This document shows positions 58,921 through 64,000 of a stretch of DNA of 64,000 nucleotides, piece by piece. The translations under genes were made by a program, and so were the position numbers. Position 1 is the stretch's first letter; each line of letters starts with the position of its first letter. Source of the DNA: Chrysopilus asiliformis. Taxonomy: Eukaryota; Arthropoda; Insecta; Diptera; Rhagionidae. Below the pieces are notes generated by a model. It was not told the DNA's origin and made no database searches. It saw nothing but the letters and a program-made list of their open reading frames with translations. The stretch covers positions 107,851,933 to 107,915,932 of the forward strand of contig OZ035960.1 in NCBI GenBank assembly GCA_964034945.1, in the 5' to 3' direction.

Positions 58921-60062
58921 GGACCTTCCCTTTTCCTGAAAAGGACGAATTAGTGAAAATATTGTATTGTCATCGGAGGTTCGTAAGTGTCTTTGAATAT
59001 GTACAAATATAGAAGAATAATCTATCAGTTGTCACCTTGGGCCGATGGTGGCGAAAATGTCAGCGGTTCAAGTATTAAATAAAAATCCCCCAAACTTAAA
59101 GCTTAGGTATGTGTATTAACTAAAGTACCCTAAAACTTTAAGCACAATGGGAAATTTGTAATCACAATGATCGCGGTTTATCATTGTGTGCTGTACGTGT
59201 TCAGTTCATTCCTCGTATGACACCATAAGAATCAACGCAAACCGCTTTCCTTCTTAAATGTGTGCGTGCTTTTTGGTCTGGGATATTTGTGGGGAAATTC
59301 TCAATTTGAATCTAAACTAAAAGCTACAATATTACATAAAAATGGTCACTATCGCCACCATCGGCCCAAGGTGAAAACTAATAGATTATTCTTCTATATT
59401 TGTACATATTCAAAGTAAGTGTGCAAAATTTCATGTCAATCGGATGACTGGAAGTGGGTCAAAATTAGATTGCAAGATTTGACTCTGACAGACAGACAAA
59501 CAGACAGACAAACAGACAGACAAACAGACAGACAAACAGACAGACAAACAGACAGACAAACAGACAGACAAACAGACAGACAAACAGACAGACAAACAGA
59601 CAGACAAACAGACAGACAAACAGACAGACAAACAGACAGACAGACAAACAGACAGACAAACAATCAGACAGACAAACAATCAGACAGACAAACAGGCAGA
59701 CAGACAAACAGACAGACAAACGGACAGACAAACAGACAGACAAACAGATAGACAAACAGACAGACAGACAAACAGACAGACAAACAGACAGACAAACAGA
59801 CAGACAAACAGGCAGACAAACAGACAGACAGACAAACAGGCAGACAAACAGACAGACAAACAAACAGACAGACAAACAGACAGACAAACAGACAGACAAA
59901 CAGACAGACAAACAGACAGACAAACAGACAGACAAACAGACAGACAAACAGACAGACAAACAGACAGACAAACAGATAGACAAACAGACAGACAGACAAA
60001 CGATACTGGGGCTAGCTAAATAAGATACGAGAAAGATACGAGGGCTAGCTAAATGAAAGCTT
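58921..60062 (+). mobile_element. Helentron-like family 3 with huge CAGACAGACAAA array
   Basis: AGGACCTTCCC, AAAGGACGAATTAGTGAAAA, then (after a nested element) GTGTGCAAAATTTCATGTCA, GTCAAAATTAGATTGCAAG. An array of a 12-bp unit CAGACAGACAAA, about 43 copies, spans 59488-60000. It closes with GCTAGCTAAATGAAAGCTTTT, which matches the end at 41435. The long Gln/Asp/Arg and Cys/Leu/Val frames here are translated repeat. Confidence 0.75.
58985..59422. mobile_element. 424-bp TIR element nested in family 3, 7-bp duplication
   Basis: TAAGTGT at 58985-58991 and 59416-59422 flanks a sequence whose 63-bp ends (from CTTTGAATATGTACAAATAT) are inverted repeats with two mismatches. The interior has no ORF. 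Seven-base duplications are unusual for the common insect superfamilies; 8 bp would suggest hAT or P. It separates two parts of family 3 that are contiguous at 41330-41350. Confidence 0.8.
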
Positions 60063-60064
60063 TT

Positions 60065-61835
60065 AATAAATGGAAATTTTTCATTGGTAAGAGAGAGCTA
60101 AATAATGTGTTAGAAGATAGCGACACGATAAATTTCTTAACAAAATTGTACTTAAAATTGACGCAAGTTCTCAAATTTAAGACCAAGTAGTCGAAAAATT
60201 TACGTTTGTCTGTCTAAATTCGTGCTCTTAAATTTTAAGACTAAACCTGGATTTAAATGTTAAGGCATACAAAAGCGTAAAAAAAATTAGCTATCTTTCT
60301 CAACTCGTGTAGTTTTCTGTAGACAATTTTTAATGCCGAAGCACAGCTCAGGATGGAATAAAAGGCAAATCGTTTTTGCGCATAATTAGTCCTGTTTTCA
60401 AATTTACCGCCACTGCAGTGCTCGAATATATTTTTGATATGACTTTTCGATTCAATTGTGTAAGCAAAGAAAATACAACACATTTTTCTCTGGCCGACTT
60501 TTCGCGCAGTTTTTATCTCAGTTGCACTTTCTCTGTCTCACTGATATATCGTTCTTTTTTTCTTCATTTTCACAATTTTCAAACCATTTGAACTTATGTG
60601 AGATAACACCTTAAAAAAATTCCCACGATCAATGCAAATACAAACGAATGCGAATTTAAAGATCGTGATCCTGTATAGATTACAAACTTCCATTTTTACC
60701 TTTTCCGGTATTTCTCGCCATCGACAAGAAAACCCAATAAAAAATCTGCATTTAATTTAATAAATGCACGAAACACCAATCAATGAAATGTTTATGGAAT
60801 AATTTTTCGTCCACTTCAGCAATGATTCCCAGCACTCTTTCTGTTCCCAAAAGATTACACCATCATTCCATCGTGTAGGAATGAAACATCTTCATTTAAA
60901 TTACGTACATATCATCAATTTGTACAATTTCCCAAATAACAACGAATTCTATTGTTGAATTGTTAACAAAAAAAAAAAATTCCCTGACAATGGATTCTTA
61001 AAGAATTCTACTTTTAGTACCGTTTTCTCAACGACGCAGGTCAAATTCATTAAAGCCGACCGATCGCATTCGAGGTGATCGTGCGCAGTCCAACCAGACG
61101 TGAAAATTCTTCTCCGTAGATCAAAAGCAACATTGAACACAATAATTTGATTGACACAAAGGAAATCTTTTCTTGAATTTCTTATATATTGACCAATTAC
61201 CACTCAAAGAACCTCGACGGATTGAAAGAAAAAATATACTCAACTTAGCAAGCAGCTAATTTGAAGAAAAATACAAGAGAAAATAAAAATAATATGAAGA
61301 ATGAAATTTTAAAATTGTTTTGGTTCCGCTCACTGTTGTGGGAAGCTGTGCGGGTGAATATCACTTGCTGGAAGCAGAAAAATTATTCACCGGTCGAATG
61401 GATGAAAATTAACACGAAATCTGTGAGCAAACTGATCGCAAAGTCACGATTTTCATTTTCTTGGCTAACAAAATCTTAATCCGTTGATTATTTTTGGTCA
61501 ACAGAAGGCTAAAGGGAAATTGACAGCTGGCTGAGGTTCCTTTGTGGCTTAATAGTTGGCCTTAAGGTTGTGCTATGAGAAAATCACAATTTGGGTCAAT
61601 TGTGGTCAGTTTCGATTACGCAAAGGAAAATTACGCGGACGATTCCTTTCCAACAGACGTGAGTTTAATTTGAATTTCTCAAGAGAGTCTGATTGAAAAG
61701 TTAATCTTTAATTTTAGTTTTTTTAGTGATTTTATACGTTATTTTACATTGAATTTTCTTCAAGAATTTTACTTTTGAACAGTGAAATCTTCTTGTTTAA
61801 AAGTTTGCTCTTTTGTGTGAGAAATTTCAATCTCT
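60065..61835. other. Non-coding stretch
   Basis: Unconvincing opposing frames at 60253-60591 and 60949-61203. A 25-base word TTAATGCCGAAGCACAGCTC (60331) nearly repeats that at 48118 (TTAATGCCAAAGCACAGCTC). GATC-rich around 60650-61100. Confidence 0.3.
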
Positions 61836-61844
61836 TTTGTACCG

Positions 61845-62215
61845 ATAAGGGAAGGTCCTGTAAGGATAGCGTGATTATCCTTTTTTCTCAAATTTCCCGG
61901 ATAAAAATCTGAACTGGGTTTTTGGGGTCGCTGAATCCGACTCTGGCATTAAGACATCTTAAAGGATAACGGAAGGTCCTGAAAGCACACCGTGATTATC
62001 CTTTTCTCAAATTTGCCGGGAAAAAATCTATTCCGGCGGGTTTTGGGGTCGCTAACTTCGATTGTGGCAGCAAGAAGTCTATAAGGACAACGGAAGGTCC
62101 TGTAAGCATAATGTGGTTAGCTTTTTCCGTAAAATTTCCGGAGAAAATCTCATCCGGGGTTTTTGGGGTCGATGAATCCGATTCTGGAGTCAAAAAGTCT
62201 GTAAGAATATCTCAA
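61845..62215 (-). repeat. Family 3 modules, three ~121-bp tandem units
   Basis: Units begin GGAAGGTCCTG at 61850, 61971 and 62092, each with GTGATTATCCTTTTT, AAATTTCCCGG and TTTTTGGGGTCGCTGAATCC. They are the reverse complement of the modules at 41080-41290. No tail or GTCY tract is attached. A short (TA)n follows at 62230. Confidence 0.75.
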
Positions 62216-62403
62216 GAAGTCTGTAGGCAAATATATATATATATAGGTATTTAAAAACTAAAAAGTATAAACAAGGATGGTGAAAGACAGGCATCAATTT
62301 GGATTTTTAGCTTTTTTTTGCCCAAAATGACTAAAAAAGATAAAATTAAAAAAATTAAAAAAAAATCGCATTTTTTTAAATGAAAGCTTTTTTTTATTTT
62401 TTT

Positions 62404-62575
62404 TTAATTTTTTTCTCTCTCTCTCTCTATCACTCTTTCTCTCTGTCTCTCTCTCTATGTCTCTTTCTCTCTATGTCTCTTTTTTTCTCTCTCTCTCTCT
62501 ATCTCTGTCTCTCTCTCAATCTCTCTTTCTCTCTGTCTCTCTCTCTCTATCTCTCTGTCTCTCTCTATGTCTCTT

Positions 62576-62616
<41 letters not shown>

Positions 62617-62702
62617 CTCTGTCTCTCTCTCTATCTCTCTTTCTCTCTGTCTCTCTCTCTCTATCTCTCTTTCTCTGTCTCTCTCTATCTCTCTTTCTAT
62701 CA

Positions 62703-62743
<41 letters not shown>
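62404..62743 (-). repeat. (GA)n tract forming the 3' tail of a LINE
   Basis: About 340 bases of (CT)n on the plus strand with an internal (TA)n (62597-62618). It directly follows, on the minus strand, the stop codon and TGCC of the LINE fragment at 62752. The frames through it are low complexity. Confidence 0.85.
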
Positions 62744-62744
<1 letters not shown>

Positions 62745-62751
62745 TGGCACT

Positions 62752-63060
62752 ACAACCGGTTTCCGGTTTTGACCTGCCGCAATGTCTCTCGCCATAGGTC
62801 CCGGTCACGTGCCGATGTCCTCCAGTTTTGAATTCCAATTCTCTTCGCGTCCTGGTCAACGCCATCTTGCCATCTGAGGTTGGGTCCTCCTCGTCGCCTT
62901 GCTGTTAATAACCTACCGCAGAAGACTTTCCGAGCCAGGTCACTTTCTCTCATTCGAGTGACAGGAGTCTGTTGAGTCTTATGAGCTTGACTACGGGCAC
63001 GTCCTGATATTTCTCATAGTCCTCGGCATTGTAGAGTCTCCGGAATCGTCCCCCCTCATA
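62752..63060 (-). pseudogene. LINE RT C-terminus (same family as 14.6 kb)
   Basis: Minus strand: FRRLYNAEDYEKYQDVPVVK, then after a stop and frame change SDLARKVFCG, RRGGPNLRWQDGVDQDAK, IGIQNWRTSARDRDLWRETL and GNRL-stop. This is the conserved C-terminal tail of insect non-LTR reverse-transcriptase proteins (the LxRLRWAGHV...RGRPxxRWxDxVxxD...NWR region). 5'-truncated near 63060, one frameshift near 62950, and a (GA)n tail after the stop. Confidence 0.85.
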
Positions 63061-63064
63061 TATG

Positions 63065-64000
63065 GGGCCAAAGATTTTTTATTTTTAGTACATTTTAAAA
63101 GCTAGTTTTTAAATTAAATGTTTTTTCATAGGACAGTCAAAATTCAAACATCTTCCAGCGGAATTTGTAAATTTTTTTCGCTTTTTCGATTACTAAAATG
63201 TCAAATTGAAATTATTGAAAATTTTCAATATTTGCCCTTTAACCTGATTTCCTTAATTATTCGACATCACATCAACATGATTTTAAAAGAAAAAGAAACG
63301 AATAACCCTTCTATACTACACATAATAACATAATTCACCCCAGCACACATTAATCCCACAAGATCTCCGAAGTTCAGTGCATTCAACAAAAACCCATCAT
63401 AAATACTCGCACAATCAGATGGAGAGCATTTAATGTTGATGACGATAATTTGCTGTCGTTAAGCGAGTCTTTCGTTATTTGTTTTAAAAAAAATTTCTTA
63501 TGTCTGCGGCGGTTAATTATGAATCATTTATATTTTTATTAGATTGCAGGCGGTATTTTTGCTCGCCTTCTTCGCGGAGGGTTATTTCGGGGAAAAAAGT
63601 CCCATGCAGTGAATTGCAGCAAATCTTAAAGAACTCTTCAGCAAGATCTGTTGAGTTTTTCAAGAACTCTTCACGCAAGAGTATCTAAACTATGAAGAAT
63701 CTCTACAAGGAAGCTAATATAAGCAGACAAAGAAGAAAACTCTAAAACGTTCCACTTTGAATACATGAAATGCAAGAAAATGTTTAAAAATAAAAAAACG
63801 CTATGCGATGGGAAAAAATTTACTTAACGCCAGCAATAAAATAAGATATCGTGACTTAAAAACAAGAAGAAGCTATAATTTGTTTATGAACAGATTCCCA
63901 AATTCTCTGCTTTTTCCGAAATTTCCTTAGAATTTTTTCTGGATTTTCATTGAAATTCTTAATAATGGGCATGTGGTAGCTTCTATAGCTGTGATTATTA
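63065..64000. other. AT-rich non-coding stretch
   Basis: Short frames without motifs and no repeat partners seen. Confidence 0.3.

Noticed and set aside
59419..59999. 110-172 codon ORFs on both strands (TDRQ and CLSV repeats)
   Set aside because: The 12-bp CAGACAGACAAA array is open in most frames; no non-repetitive coding part.
62380..62865. 124-136 codon ORFs over the CT/GA tract
   Set aside because: Low complexity; only the part from 62752 on the minus strand is genuine LINE sequence.
1..64000. tRNA or rRNA genes
   Set aside because: No GGTTCGANTCC-type B box paired with an A box and no rRNA-like block was seen by eye; a tRNA scan would settle it.
1..64000. LTR retrotransposon or endogenous virus
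   Set aside because: No pair of long direct repeats with TG...CA ends, primer-binding site or gag/pol motifs was noticed.

Overview
The window looks like a stretch of an AT-rich, repeat-crowded insect genome, probably a fly or midge-type dipteran. The evidence is short exon-like blocks bounded by GT/AG splice sites, arthropod TCAGT initiators, decayed insect transposases, and many (GTCY)n/(GACR)n-containing dispersed repeats resembling dipteran mini-me/DINE-1 (Helentron-derived) elements. Nothing supports bacterial or viral DNA. There are no long ORFs: almost every ORF over 60 codons is either translated microsatellite or translated repeat.

The only convincing host coding sequence is a set of small plus-strand exons. 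Two well-supported candidate first exons (45527-45641 and 57592-57709) and a weaker one (20435-20510) each start with ATG, end in a strong splice donor, encode a lysine/arginine-rich N-terminus and stop in the same codon phase (one base over). The one clear internal exon (47122-47218) is open only in the frame that such a donor supplies. Upstream TCAGT initiators at 44970 and 57437 would fit alternative promoters. The simplest reading is that most of the window is intron and 5' territory of one long plus-strand gene with alternative first exons whose body lies to the right. I could not identify the gene. A further first-exon-like ORF (32369-32521) ends in a different phase.

The rest is layered mobile DNA. 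From left to right it holds: a foldback TTAA element (405-640); a hAT-like element split by a 1.2 kb TA-flanked element (1.6-3.0 kb); a frameshifted Tc1/mariner transposase (3.2-3.5 kb); a large GACA/GTCT higher-order array (8.4-9.2 kb); nine or more copies of one Helentron-like family (5.9, 10.2, 12.5, 14.9, 21.8, 28.7, 30.7, 38.0, 43.5 and 58.6 kb); two further families with the same module-plus-tetranucleotide design; a pogo element nested in a pogo-type MITE (24.7-25.8 kb); several TIR MITEs (22.8, 33.0, 35.7, 41.5, 45.9 and 47.9 kb); a young hAT with perfect 8-bp target duplication (48.7-50.0 kb); a 22/23-bp HindIII-type minisatellite (51.2-51.65 kb); CT tracts; a 12-bp (CAGACAGACAAA)n array with a nested TIR element next to it (59.0-60.0 kb); and LINE reverse-transcriptase 3' ends trailing (GA)n tracts (14.6 and 62.4-63.0 kb). 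Stretches between these are AT-rich and apparently non-coding, some with a striking excess of GATC.
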